A stretch of 64,000 bases of DNA from Bombus terrestris. Its lineage: Eukaryota > Arthropoda > Insecta > Hymenoptera > Apidae. Every line of letters begins with the position of its first letter. Position 1 is the first letter of the stretch. Both the position numbers and the translations under genes were made by a program. Positions 41,401-55,200 of this stretch are shown one piece after another. The stretch is from the NCBI RefSeq assembly GCF_910591885.1, contig NW_025963652.1, positions 62,001 to 126,000 of the forward strand, read 5' to 3'. The notes beneath the pieces are model-generated. The model searched no databases and was not told the origin of the DNA. It was given only the letters and a program-made list of their open reading frames with translations.

Positions 41401-42030
41401 TCCCACGTTGTCCCACGTTGTCCCACGTTGTCCCACGTTGTCCCACGTTGTCCCACGTTGTCCCACGTTGTCCCACGTTGTCCCACGTTGTCCCACGTTG
41501 TCCCACGTTGTCCCACGTTGTCCCACGTTGTCCCACGTTGTCCCACGTTGTCCCACGTTGTCCCACGTTGTCCCACGTTGTCCCACGTTGTCCCACGGTG
41601 TCCAACGGTGTCCAACGATGTCCCACGTTGTCCCACGTTGTCCCACGTTGTCCCACGTTGTCCCACGATGTCCCACGTTGTCCCACGTTGTCCCACGTTG
41701 TCCCACGTTGTCCCACGTTGTCCCACGTTGTCCCACGTTGTCCCACGTTGTCCCACGTTGTCCCACGTTGTCCCACGGTGTCCAACGATGTCCAACGGTG
41801 TCCAGCGATGTCCAACGGTGTCCCACGTTGTCCCACGTTTTCCCACGTTGTCCCACGTTGTCCCACGGTGTCCAACGATGTCCAGCGATGTCCAACGGTG
41901 TCCCACGTTGTCCCACGTTATTCCATGGTTTCCCACGTTGTCCCACGTTGTCCCACGTTGTCCCACGGTGTCCAACGATGTCCAACGGTGTCCAACGGTG
42001 TCCAACGGTGTCCAACGGTGTCCCACGTTG
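41401..42030 (+). repeat. Duplicated segment, pair at 33,111-33,740
   Basis: Partner of 33,111-33,740. The consensus run 41,401-41,590 is one of the two longest homogeneous stretches in the window. Confidence 0.88.
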
Positions 42031-43960
42031 TCCCACGTTGTCCCACGTTGTCCCACGTTGTCCCACGTTGTCCCACGTTGTCCCACGTTGTCCCACGTTG
42101 TCCCACGTTGTCCCACGTTGTCCCACGGTGTCCAACGATGTCCAACGGTGTCCAACGGTGTCCCACGGTGTCCAACGGTGTCCCACGTTGTCCCACGTTG
42201 TCCCACGTTGTCCCACGTTGTCCCACGATGTCCCACGTTGTCCCACGTTGTCCCACGTTGTCCCACGTTGTCCCACGTTGTCCCACGTTGTCCCACGTTG
42301 TCCCACGTTGTCCCACGTTGTCCCACGGTGTCCAACGATGTCCAACGGTGTCCAGCGATGTCCAACGGTGTCCCACGTTGTCCCACGTTTTCCCACGTTG
42401 TCCCACGTTGTCCCACGGTGTCCAACGATGTCCAACGATGTCCAACGGTGTCCCACGTTGTCCCACGTTGTTCCATGGTTTCCCACGTTGTCCCACGTTG
42501 TCCCACGTTGTCCCACGGTGTCCAACGATGTCCAACGATGTCCAACGGTGTCCAACGGTGTCCAACGGTGTCCAACGGTGTCCCACGTTGTCCCACGTTG
42601 TCCCACGGTGTCCAACGATGTCCAACGGTGTCCCACGTTGTCCCACGTTGTCCCACGTTGTCCCACGTTGTCCCACGTTGTCCCACGATGTCCCACGTTG
42701 TCCCACGTTGTCCCACGATGTCCCACGTTGTCCCACGTTGTCCCGCGTTGTCCCACGTTGTCCCACGTTGTCCCACGTTGTCCCACGTTGTCCCACGTTG
42801 TCCCACGTTGTCCCACGTTGTCCCACGTTGTCCCACGTTGTCCCACGGTGTCCAACGATGTCCAACGGTGTCCAACGGTGTCCCACGGTGTCCAACGGTG
42901 TCCCACGTTGTCCCACGTTGTCCCACGTTGTCCCACGTTGTCCCACGTTGTCCCACGTTGTCCCACGTTGTCCAACGATGTCCAACGGTGTCCCACGTTG
43001 TCCCACGTTGTTCCATGGTTTCCCACGTTGTCCCACGTTGTCCCACGTTGTCCCACGGTGTCCAACGATGTCCAACGGTGTCCAACGGTGTCCAACGGTG
43101 TCCAACGGTGTCCCACGTTGTCCCACGTTGTCCCACGTTGTCCCACGGTGTCCAACGATGTCCAACGGTGTCCCACGTTGTCCCACGTTGTCCCACGTTG
43201 TCCCACGTTGTCCCACGTTGTCCCACGATGTCCCACGTTGTCCCACGTTGTCCCACGTTGTCCCACGTTGTCCCACGTTGTCCCACGTTGTCCCACGTTG
43301 TCCCACGTTGTCCCACGTTGTCCCACGTTGTCCCACGTTGTCCCACGTTGTCCCACTTTGTCCCACGTTGTCCCACGTTGTCCCACGTTGTCCCACGTTG
43401 TCCCACGTTGTCCCACGTTGTCCCACGGTGTCCAACGGTGTCCAACGATGTCCCACGTTGTCCCACGTTGTCCCACGTTGTCCCACGTTGTCCCACGATG
43501 TCCCACGTTGTCCCACGTTGTCCCACGTTGTCCCACGTTGTCCCACGTTGTCCCACGTTGTCCCACGTTGTCCCACGTTGTCCCACGTTGTCCCACGTTG
43601 TCCCACGGTGTCCAACGATGTCCAACGGTGTCCAGCGATGTCCAACGGTGTCCCACGTTGTCCCACGTTTTCCCACGTTGTCCCACGTTGTCCCACGTTG
43701 TCCCACGTTGTCCCACGTTGTCCAACGATGTCCAACGGTGTCCCACGTTGTCCCACGTTGTCCCACGTTGTCCCACGTTGTCCCACGGTGTCCCACGGTG
43801 TCCAACGATGTCCAACGGTGTCCCACGTTGTCCCACGTTGTCCCACGTTGTCCCACGTTGTCCCACGTTGTCCCACGATGTCCCACGTTGTCCCACGTTG
43901 TCCCACGTTGTCCCACGTTGTCCCACGTTGTCCCACGTTGTCCCACGTTGTCCCACGTTG

Positions 43961-43990
43961 TCCCACGTGGTCCCACGTGGTCCCACGTGG
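43961..43990. repeat. Three consecutive E-box units (CACGTG)
   Basis: Three adjacent GTCCCACGTG units put CACGTG palindromes at 43,964, 43,974 and 43,984. Elsewhere this unit is nearly always single. The duplicate region near 48,321 has two E-box units separated by a consensus unit, and the one near 38,041 has one. CACGTG is the core site of bHLH factors and plant G-box proteins; use as a binding site here is unproven. Confidence 0.85.
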
Positions 43991-44649
43991 TCCCACGTTG
44001 TCCCACGTTGTCCCACGGTGTCCAACGATGTCCAACGGTGTCCCACGTTGTCCAACGGTGTCCCACGTTGTCCCACGTTGTCCCACGTTGTCCCACGTTG
44101 TCCCACGATGTCCCACGTTGTCCCACGTTGTCCCACGTTGTCCCACGTTGTCCCACGTTGTCCCACGTTGTCCCACGGTGTCCAACGATGTCCAACGGTG
44201 TCCAGCGATGTCCAACGGTGTCCCACGTTGTCCCACGTTGTCCCACGTTGTCCCACGTTGTCCCACGTTGTCCCACGTTGTCCCACGTTGTCCCACGTTG
44301 TCCCACGTTGTCCCACGTTGTCCCACGTTGTCCCACGTTGTCCCACGTTGTCCCACGTTGTCCCACGGTGTCCAACGATGTCCAACGGTGTCCAACGATG
44401 TCCCACGTTGTCCCACGTTGTCCCACGTTGTCCCACGTTGTCCCACGATGTCCCACGTTGTCCCACGTTGTCCCACGGTGTCCAACGATGTCCAACGGTG
44501 TCCAACGGTGTCCCACGGTGTCCAACGGTGTCCCACGTTGTCCCACGTTGTCCCACGTTGTCCCACGTTGTCCCACGTTGTCCCACGATGTCCCACGTTG
44601 TCCCACGTTGTCCCACGTTGTCCCACGTTGTCCCACGTTGTCCCACGTT

Positions 44650-44899
44650 GTCCCACGGTGTCCAACGATGTCCAACGGTGTCCAACGGTGTCCAACGGTG
44701 TCCAACGATGTCCAACGATGTCCAACGATGTCCAACGGTGTCCAACGATGTCCAACGATGTCCAACGGTGTCCCACGATGTCCAACGATGTCCAACGATG
44801 TCCAACGGTGTCCAACGATGTCCAACGGTGTCCAACGATGTCCAACGATGTCCAACGGTGTCCCACGATGTCCAACGATGTCCAACGATGTCCAACGGT
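44650..44899 (+). repeat. 250-bp variant-only block, copy 6
   Basis: Same unit order; 5,940 bp after copy 4. Confidence 0.93.
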
Positions 44900-47800
44900 G
44901 TCCCACGTTGTCCCACGTTGTCCCACGTTGTCCCACGTTTTCCCACGTTGTCCCACGGTGTCCAACGATGTCCAACGGTGTCCAACGGTGTCCCACGGTG
45001 TCCAACGGTGTCCCACGTTGTCCCACGTTGTCCCACGTTGTCCCACGTTGTCCCACGTTGTCCCACGTTGTCCAACGATGTCCAACGGTGTCCCACGTTG
45101 TCCCACGTTGTTCCATGGTTTCCCACGTTGTCCCACGTTGTCCCACGTTGTCCCACGTTGTCCCACGTTGTCCCACGGTGTCCCACGGTGTCCAACGATG
45201 TCCAACGGTGTCCCACGTTGTCCCACGTTGTCCCACGTTGTCCCACGTTGTCCCACGTTGTCCCACGTTGTCCCACGTTGTCCCACGTTGTCCCACGTTG
45301 TCCCACGTGGTCCCACGTTGTCCCACGTTGTCCCACGGTGTCCAACGATGTCCAACGGTGTCCCACGTTGTCCAACGGTGTCCCACGTTGTCCCACGTTG
45401 TCCCACGTTGTCCCACGTTGTCCCACGATGTCCCACGTTGTCCCACGTTGTCCCACGTTGTCCCACGTTGTCCCACGTTGTCCCACGTTGTCCCACGTTG
45501 TCCCACGTTGTCCCACGTTGTCCCACGGTGTCCAACGATGTCCAACGGTGTCCAACGGTGTCCCACGGTGTCCAACGGTGTCCCACGTTGTCCCACGTTG
45601 TCCCACGTTGTCCCACGTTGTCCCACGTTGTCCCACGTTGTCCAACGATGTCCAACGGTGTCCCACGTTGTCCCACGTTGTTCCATGGTTTCCCACGTTG
45701 TCCCACGTTGTCCCACGTTGTCCCACGGTGTCCAACGATGTCCAACGGTGTCCAACGGTGTCCAACGGTGTCCAACGGTGTCCCACGTTGTCCCACGTTG
45801 TCCCACGTTGTCCCACGGTGTCCAACGATGTCCAACGGTGTCCCACGTTGTCCCACGTTGTCCCACGTTGTCCCACGTTGTCCCACGTTGTCCCACGATG
45901 TCCCACGTTGTCCCACGTTGTCCCACGTTGTCCCACGTTGTCCCACGTTGTCCCACGTTGTCCCACGTTGTCCCACGTTGTCCCACGTTGTCCCACGTTG
46001 TCCCACGTTGTCCCACGTTGTCCCACGTTGTCCCACGTTGTCCCACGTTGTCCCACGTTGTCCCACGTTGTTCCATGGTTTCCCACGTTGTCCCACGTTG
46101 TCCCACGTTGTCCCACGGTGTCCAACGATGTCCAACGGTGTCCAACGGTGTCCAACGGTGTCCAACGGTGTCCCACGTTGTCCCACGTTGTCCCACGTTG
46201 TCCCACGTTGTCCCACGTTGTCCCACGATGTCCCACGTTGTCCCACGTTGTCCCACGTTGTCCCACGGTGTCCAACGATGTCCAACGGTGTCCCACGTTG
46301 TCCAACGGTGTCCCACGTTGTCCCACGTTGTCCCACGTTGTCCCACGTTGTCCCACGGTGTCCCACGTTGTCCCACGTTGTCCCACGTTGTCCCACGTTG
46401 TCCCACGTTGTCCCACGTTGTCCCACGTTGTCCCACGTTGTCCCACGTTGTCCCACGTTGTCCCACGTTGTCCCACGGTGTCCAACGATGTCCAACGGTG
46501 TCCAACGGTGTCCCACGGTGTCCAACGGTGTCCCACGTTGTCCCACGTTGTCCCACGTTGTCCCACGTTGTCCCACGATGTCCCACGTTGTCCCACGTTG
46601 TCCCACGTTGTCCCACGTTGTCCCACGTTGTCCCACGTTGTCCCACGTTGTCCCACGTTGTCCCACGTTGTCCCACGGTGTCCAACGATGTCCAACGGTG
46701 TCCAGCGATGTCCAACGGTGTCCCACGTTGTCCCACGTTTTCCCACGTTGTCCCACGTTGTCCCACGGTGTCCAACGATGTCCAACGATGTCCAACGGTG
46801 TCCCACGTTGTCCCACGTTGTTCCATGGTTTCCCACGTTGTCCCACGTTGTCCCACGTTGTCCCACGGTGTCCAACGATGTCCAACGATGTCCAACGGTG
46901 TCCAACGGTGTCCAACGGTGTCCAACGGTGTCCCACGTTGTCCCACGTTGTCCCACGGTGTCCAACGATGTCCAACGGTGTCCCACGTTGTCCCACGTTG
47001 TCCCACGTTGTCCCACGTTGTCCCACGTTGTCCCACGATGTCCCACGTTGTCCCACGTTGTCCCACGATGTCCCACGTTGTCCCACGTTGTCCCGCGTTG
47101 TCCCACGTTGTCCCACGTTGTCCCACGTTGTCCCACGTTGTCCCACGTTGTCCCACGTTGTCCCACGTTGTCCCACGTTGTCCCACGTTGTCCCACGGTG
47201 TCCAACGATGTCCAACGGTGTCCAACGGTGTCCCACGGTGTCCAACGGTGTCCCACGTTGTCCCACGTTGTCCCACGTTGTCCCACGTTGTCCCACGTTG
47301 TCCCACGTTGTCCCACGTTGTCCAACGATGTCCAACGGTGTCCCACGTTGTCCCACGTTGTTCCATGGTTTCCCACGTTGTCCCACGTTGTCCCACGTTG
47401 TCCCACGGTGTCCAACGATGTCCAACGGTGTCCAACGGTGTCCAACGGTGTCCAACGGTGTCCCACGTTGTCCCACGTTGTCCCACGTTGTCCCACGGTG
47501 TCCAACGATGTCCAACGGTGTCCCACGTTGTCCCACGTTGTCCCACGTTGTCCCACGTTGTCCCACGTTGTCCCACGATGTCCCACGTTGTCCCACGTTG
47601 TCCCACGTTGTCCCACGTTGTCCCACGTTGTCCCACGTTGTCCCACGTTGTCCCACGTTGTCCCACGTTGTCCCACGTTGTCCCACGTTGTCCCACGTTG
47701 TCCCACTTTGTCCCACGTTGTCCCACGTTGTCCCACGTTGTCCCACGTTGTCCCACGTTGTCCCACGTTGTCCCACGGTGTCCAACGGTGTCCAACGATG

Positions 47801-48999
47801 TCCCACGTTGTCCCACGTTGTCCCACGTTGTCCCACGTTGTCCCACGATGTCCCACGTTGTCCCACGTTGTCCCACGTTGTCCCACGTTGTCCCACGTTG
47901 TCCCACGTTGTCCCACGTTGTCCCACGTTGTCCCACGTTGTCCCACGTTGTCCCACGGTGTCCAACGATGTCCAACGGTGTCCAGCGGTGTCCAGCGATG
48001 TCCAACGGTGTCCCACGTTGTCCCACGTTTTCCCACGTTGTCCCACGTTGTCCCACGTTGTCCCACGTTGTCCCACGTTGTCCAACGATGTCCAACGGTG
48101 TCCCACGTTGTCCCACGTTGTCCCACGTTGTCCCACGTTGTCCCACGGTGTCCCACGGTGTCCAACGATGTCCAACGGTGTCCCACGTTGTCCCACGTTG
48201 TCCCACGTTGTCCCACGTTGTCCCACGTTGTCCCACGATGTCCCACGTTGTCCCACGTTGTCCCACGTTGTCCCACGTTGTCCCACGTTGTCCCACGTTG
48301 TCCCACGTTGTCCCACGTTGTCCCACGTGGTCCCACGTTGTCCCACGTGGTCCCACGTTGTCCCACGTTGTCCCACGGTGTCCAACGATGTCCAACGGTG
48401 TCCCACGTTGTCCAACGGTGTCCCACGTTGTCCCACGTTGTCCCACGTTGTCCCACGTTGTCCCACGATGTCCCACGTTGTCCCACGTTGTCCCACGTTG
48501 TCCCACGTTGTCCCACGTTGTCCCACGTTGTCCCACGGTGTCCAACGATGTCCAACGGTGTCCAGCGATGTCCAACGTTGTCCCACGTTGTCCCACGTTG
48601 TCCCACGTTGTCCCACGTTGTCCCACGTTGTCCCACGTTGTCCCACGTTGTCCCACGTTGTCCCACGTTGTCCCACGTTGTCCCACGTTGTCCCACGTTG
48701 TCCCACGTTGTCCCACGGTGTCCAACGATGTCCAACGGTGTCCAACGATGTCCCACGTTGTCCCACGTTGTCCCACGTTGTCCCACGTTGTCCCACGATG
48801 TCCCACGTTGTCCCACGTTGTCCCACGGTGTCCAACGATGTCCAACGGTGTCCAACGGTGTCCAACGGTGTCCAACGGTGTCCCACGTTGTCCCACGTTG
48901 TCCCACGTTGTCCCACGTTGTCCCACGTTGTCCCACGATGTCCCACGTTGTCCCACGTTGTCCCACGTTGTCCCACGTTGTCCCACGTTGTCCCACGTT

Positions 49000-49249
49000 G
49001 TCCCACGGTGTCCAACGATGTCCAACGGTGTCCAACGGTGTCCAACGGTGTCCAACGATGTCCAACGATGTCCAACGATGTCCAACGGTGTCCAACGATG
49101 TCCAACGATGTCCAACGGTGTCCCACGATGTCCAACGATGTCCAACGATGTCCAACGGTGTCCAACGATGTCCAACGGTGTCCAACGATGTCCAACGATG
49201 TCCAACGGTGTCCCACGATGTCCAACGATGTCCAACGATGTCCAACGGT
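49000..49249 (+). repeat. 250-bp variant-only block, copy 7
   Basis: Same unit order; 4,350 bp after copy 6. Confidence 0.93.
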
Positions 49250-52200
49250 GTCCCACGTTGTCCCACGTTGTCCCACGTTGTCCCACGTTTTCCCACGTTG
49301 TCCCACGGTGTCCAACGATGTCCAACGGTGTCCAACGGTGTCCCACGGTGTCCAACGGTGTCCCACGTTGTCCCACGTTGTCCCACGTTGTCCCACGTTG
49401 TCCCACGTTGTCCCACGTTGTCCAACGATGTCCAACGGTGTCCCACGTTGTCCCACGTTGTTCCATGGTTTCCCACGTTGTCCCACGTTGTCCCACGTTG
49501 TCCCACGTTGTCCCACGTTGTCCCACGGTGTCCCACGGTGTCCAACGATGTCCAACGGTGTCCCACGTTGTCCCACGTTGTCCCACGTTGTCCCACGTTG
49601 TCCCACGTTGTCCCACGTTGTCCCACGTTGTCCCACGTTGTCCCACGTTGTCCCACGTGGTCCCACGTTGTCCCACGTTGTCCCACGGTGTCCAACGATG
49701 TCCCACGGTGTCCCACGTTGTCCAACGGTGTCCCACGTTGTCCCACGTTGTCCCACGTTGTCCCACGTTGTCCCACGGTGTCCAACGATGTCCAACGGTG
49801 TCCAACGGTGTCCAACGGTGTCCAACGGTGTCCCACGTTGTCCCACGTTGTCCCACGTTGTCCCACGGTGTCCAACGGTGTCCCACGTTGTCCCACGTTG
49901 TCCCACGTTGTCCCACGTTGTCCCACGTTGTCCCACGTTGTCCAACGATGTCCAACGGTGTCCCACGTTGTCCCACGTTGTTCCATGGTTTCCCACGTTG
50001 TCCCACGTTGTCCCACGTTGTCCCACGTTGTCCCACGTTGTCCCACGGTGTCCCACGGTGTCCAACGATGTCCAACGGTGTCCCACGTTGTCCCACGTTG
50101 TCCCACGTTGTCCCACGTTGTCCCACGTTGTCCGACGATGTCCCACGTTGTCCCACGTTGTCCCACGTTGTCCCACGTTGTCCCACGTTGTCCCACGTTG
50201 TCCAACGATGTCCAACGGTGTCCCACGTTGTCCCACGTTGTTCCATGGTTTCCCACGTTGTCCCACGTTGTCCCACGTTGTCCCACGTTGTCCCACGGTG
50301 TCCAACGGTGTCCCACGTTGTCCAACGGTGTCCCACGTTGTCCCACGTTGTCCCACGTTGTCCCACGTTGTCCCACGATGTCCCACGTTGTCCCACGTTG
50401 TCCCACGTTGTCCCACGTTGTCCCACGTTGTCCCACGTTGTCCCACGTTGTCCCACGTTGTCCCACGGTGTCCAACGATGTCCAACGGTGTCCAACGGTG
50501 TCCCACGGTGTCCAACGGTGTCCCACGTTGTCCCACGTTGTCCCACGTTGTCCCACGTTGTCCCACGTTGTCCCACGTTGTCCCACGTTGTCCCACGTTG
50601 TCCCACGTTGTCCAACGATGTCCAACGGTGTCCCACGTTGTCCCACGTTGTTCCATGGTTTCCCACGTTGTCCCACGTTGTCCCACGTTGTCCCACGGTG
50701 TCCAACGATGTCCAACGGTGTCCAACGGTGTCCAACGGTGTCCAACGGTGTCCCACGTTGTCCCACGTTGTCCCACGGTGTCCAACGATGTCCAACGGTG
50801 TCCCACGTTGTCCCACGTTGTCCCACGTTGTCCCACGTTGTCCCACGTTGTCCCACGATGTCCCACGTTGTCCCACGTTGTCCCACGTTGTCCCACGTTG
50901 TCCCACGTTGTCCCACGTTGTCCCACGTTGTCCCACGTTGTCCCACGTTGTCCCACGTTGTCCCACGTTGTCCCACGTTGTCCCACGTTGTCCCACGTTG
51001 TCCCACGTTGTCCCACGTTGTCCCACGGTGTCCAACGGTGTCCAACGATGTCCCACGTTGTCCCACGTTGTCCCACGTTGTCCCACGATGTCCCACGTTG
51101 TCCCACGTTGTCCCACGTTGTCCCACGTTGTCCCACGTTGTCCCACGTTGTCCCACGTTGTCCCACGTTGTCCCACGTTGTCCCACGTTGTCCCACGTTG
51201 TCCCACGGTGTCCAAAGATGTCCAACGGTGTCCAGCGATGTCCAACGGTGTCCCACGTTGTCCCACGTTTTCCCACGTTGTCCCACGTTGTACCACGGTG
51301 TCCAACGATGTCCAACGATGTCCAACGGTGTCCCACGTTGTCCCACGTTGTTCCATGGTTTCCCAGGTTGTCCCACGTTGTCCCACGTTGTCCCACGGTG
51401 TACAACGATGTCCAACGGTGTCCAACGGTGTCCAACGGTGTCCAACGGTGTCCCACGTTGTCCCACGTTGTCCCACGTTGTCCCACGTTGTCCCACGTTG
51501 TCCCACGATGTCCCACGTTGTCCCACGTTGTCCCACGTTGTCCCACGGTGTCCAACGATGTCCAACGGTGTCCCACGTTGTCCAACGGTGTCCCACGTTG
51601 TCCCACGTTGTCCCACGTTGTCCCACGTTGTCCCACGATGTCCCACGTTGTCCCACGTTGTCCCACGTTGTCCCACGTTGTCCCACGTTGTCCCACGTTG
51701 TCCCACGTTGTCCCACGTTGTCCCACGTTGTCCCACGTTGTCCCACGGTGTCCAACGATGTCCAACGGTGTCCAACGGTGTCCCACGGTGTCCAACGGTG
51801 TCCCACGTTGTCCCACGTTGTCCCACGTTGTCCCACGTTGTCCCACGTTGTCCCACGTTGTCCCACGTTGTCCCACGTTGTCCAACGATGTCCAACGGTG
51901 TCCCACGTTGTCCCACGTTGTTCCATGGTTTCCCACGTTGTCCCACGTTGTCCCACGTTGTCCCACGGTGTCCAACGATGTCCAACGGTGTCCAACGGTG
52001 TCCAACGGTGTCCAACGGTGTCCAACGGTGTCCCACGTTGTCCCACGTTGTCCCACGTTGTCCCACGGTGTCCAACGATGTCCAACGGTGTCCCACGTTG
52101 TCCCACGTTGTCCCACGTTGTCCCACGTTGTCCCACGTTGTCCCACGATGTCCCACGTTGTCCCACGTTGTCCCACGTTGTCCCACGTTGTCCCACGTTG

Positions 52201-55200
52201 TCCCACGTTGTCCCACGTTGTCCCACGTTGTCCCACGTTGTCCCACGTTGTCCCACGTTGTCCCACGTTGTCCCACGTTGTCCCACGTTGTCCCACGGTG
52301 TCCAACGGTGTCCAACGATGTCCCACGTTGTCCCACGTTGTCCCACGTTGTCCCACGGTGTCCCACGATGTCCCACGTTGTCCCACGTTGTCCCACGTTG
52401 TCCCACGTTGTCCCACGTTGTCCCACGTTGTCCCACGTTGTCCCACGTTGTCCCACGTTGTCCCACGGTGTCCAACGATGTCCAACGGTGTCCAGCGATG
52501 TCCAACGGTGTCCCACGTTGTCCCACGTTTTCCCACGTTGTCCCACGTTGTCCCACGGTGTCATACGATGTCCAACGATGTCCAACGGTGTCCCACGTTG
52601 TCCCACGTTGTTCCATGGTTTCCCACGTTGTCCCACGTTGTCCCACGTTGTCCCACGTTGTCCCACGTTGTCCCACGTTGTCCCACGTTGTCCCACGTTG
52701 TCCCACGTTGTCCCACGTTGTCCCACGTTGTCCCACGGTGTCCAACGATGTCCAACGGTGTCCAACGGTGTCCCACGGTGTCCAACGGTGTCCCACGTTG
52801 TCCCACGTTGTCCCACGTTGTCCCACGTTGTCCCACGTTGTCCCACGATGTCCCACGTTGTCCCACGTTGTCCCACGTTGTCCCACGTTGTCCCACGGTG
52901 TCCCACGTTGTCCCACGTTGTCCCACGTTGTCCCACGTTGTCCCACGGTGTCCAACGGTGTCCAACGATGTCCCACGTTGTCCCACGTTGTCCCACGTTG
53001 TCCCACGTTGTCCCACGATGTCCCACGTTGTCCCACGTTGTCCCACGTTGTCCCACGTTGTCCCACGTTGTCCCACGTTGTCCCACGTTGTCCCACGTTG
53101 TCCCACGTTGTCCCACGGTGTCCAACGATGTCCAACGGTGTCCAGCGATGTCCAACGGTGTCCCACGTTGTCCCACGTTGTCCCACGTTGTCCCACGTTG
53201 TCCCACGGTGTCCAACGATGTCCAACGATGTCCAACGGTGTCCCACGTTGTCCCACGTTGTTCCACGGTTTCCCACGTTGTCCCACGTTGTCCCACGTTG
53301 TCCCACGGTGTCCAACTATGTCCAACGGTGTCCAACGGTGTCCAACGGTGTCCAACGGTGTCCCACGTTGTCCCACGTTGTCCCACGGTGTCCAACGATG
53401 TCCAACGGTGTCCAACGGTGTCCCACGGTGTCCAACGGTGTCCCACGTTGTCCCACGTTGTCCCACGTTGTCCCACGTTGTCCCACGTTGTCCCACGATG
53501 TCCCACGTTGTCCCACGTTGTCCCACGTTGTCCCACGTTGTCCCACGTTGTCCCACGTTGTCCCACGTTGTCCCACGGTGTCCAACGATGTCCAACGGTG
53601 TCCAGCGATGTCCAACGGTGTCCCACGTTGTCCCACGTTTTCCCACGTTGTCCCACGTTGTCCCACGGTGTCCAACGATGTCCAACGATGTCCAACGGTG
53701 TCCCACGTTGTCCCACGTTGTCCCACGTTGTCCCACGTTGTCCCACGTTGTCCCACGTTGTCCCACGGTGTCCAACGATGTCCAACGGTGTCCAACGGTG
53801 TCCCACGGTGTCCAACGGTGTCCCACGTTGTCCCACGTTGTCCCACGTTGTCCCACGTTGTCCCACGTTGTCCCACGTTGTCCAACGATGTCCAACGGTG
53901 TCCCACGTTGTCCCACGTTGTTCCATGGTTTCCCACGTTGTCCCACGTTGTCCCACGTTGTCCCACGTTGTCCCACGTTGTCCCACGTTGTCCCACGTTG
54001 TCCCACGATGTCCCACGTTGTCCCACGTTGTCCCACGTTGTCCCACGGTGTCCAACGATGTCCAACGGTGTCCCACGTTGTCCAACGGTGTCCCACGTTG
54101 TCCCACGTTGTCCCACGTTGTCCCACGTTGTCCCACGATGTCCCACGTTGTCCCACGTTGTCCCACGTTGTCCCACGTTGTCCCACGTTGTCCCACGTTG
54201 TCCCACGTTGTCCCACGTTGTCCCACGTTGTCCCACGTTGTCCCACGGTGTCCAACGATGTCCAACGGTGTCCAACGGTGTCCCACGGTGTCCAACGGTG
54301 TCCCACGTTGTCCCACGTTGTCCCACGTTGTCCCACGTTGTCCCACGTTGTCCCACGTTGTCCCACGTTGTCCCACGTTGTCCAACGATGTCCAACGGTG
54401 TCCCACGTTGTCCCACGTTGTTCCATGGTTTCCCACGTTGTCCCACGTTGTCCCACGTTGTCCCACGGTGTCCAACGATGTCCAACGGTGTCCAACGGTG
54501 TCCAACGGTGTCCAACGGTGTCCAACGGTGTCCCACGTTGTCCCACGTTGTCCCACGTTGTCCCACGGTGTCCAACGATGTCCAACGGTGTCCCACGTTG
54601 TCCCACGTTGTCCCACGTTGTCCCACGTTGTCCCACGTTGTCCCACGATGTCCCACGTTGTCCCACGTTGTCCCACGTTGTCCCACGTTGTCCCACGTTG
54701 TCCCACGTTGTCCCACGTTGTCCCACGTTGTCCCACGTTGTCCCACGTTGTCCCACGTTGTCCCACGTTGTCCCACGTTGTCCCACGTTGTCCCACGGTG
54801 TCCAACGGTGTCCAACGATGTCCCACGTTGTCCCACGTTGTCCCACGTTGTCCCACGTTGTCCCACGATGTCCCACGTTGTCCCACGTTGTCCCACGTTG
54901 TCCCACGTTGTCCCACGTTGTCCCACGTTGTCCCACGTTGTCCCACGTTGTCCCACGTTGTCCCACGGTGTCCAACGATGTCCAACGGTGTCCAGCGATG
55001 TCCAACGGTGTCCCACGTTGTCCCACGTTTTCCCACGTTGTCCCACGTTGTCCCACGGTGTCCAACGATGTCCAACGATGTCCAACGGTGTCCCACGTTG
55101 TCCCACGTTGTTCCATGGTTTCCCACGTTGTCCCACGTTGTCCCACGTTGTCCCACGTTGTCCCACGTTGTCCCACGTTGTCCCACGTTGTCCCACGTTG

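Noticed and set aside
43961..43990. Promoter or enhancer built on tandem E-boxes
   Set aside because: There is no adjacent gene, TATA element or unique sequence, and the units are one-base variants in a duplicated satellite segment.
723..53315. A 17,530-codon open frame on the minus strand and the other very long frames overlapping it
   Set aside because: The frame exists only because the decamer lacks stops in every frame. The three frames overlap with the same peptide, variable bases fall at all codon positions in turn, its end is set by a random CTA change, and there are no signal, domain or gene-like flanks.
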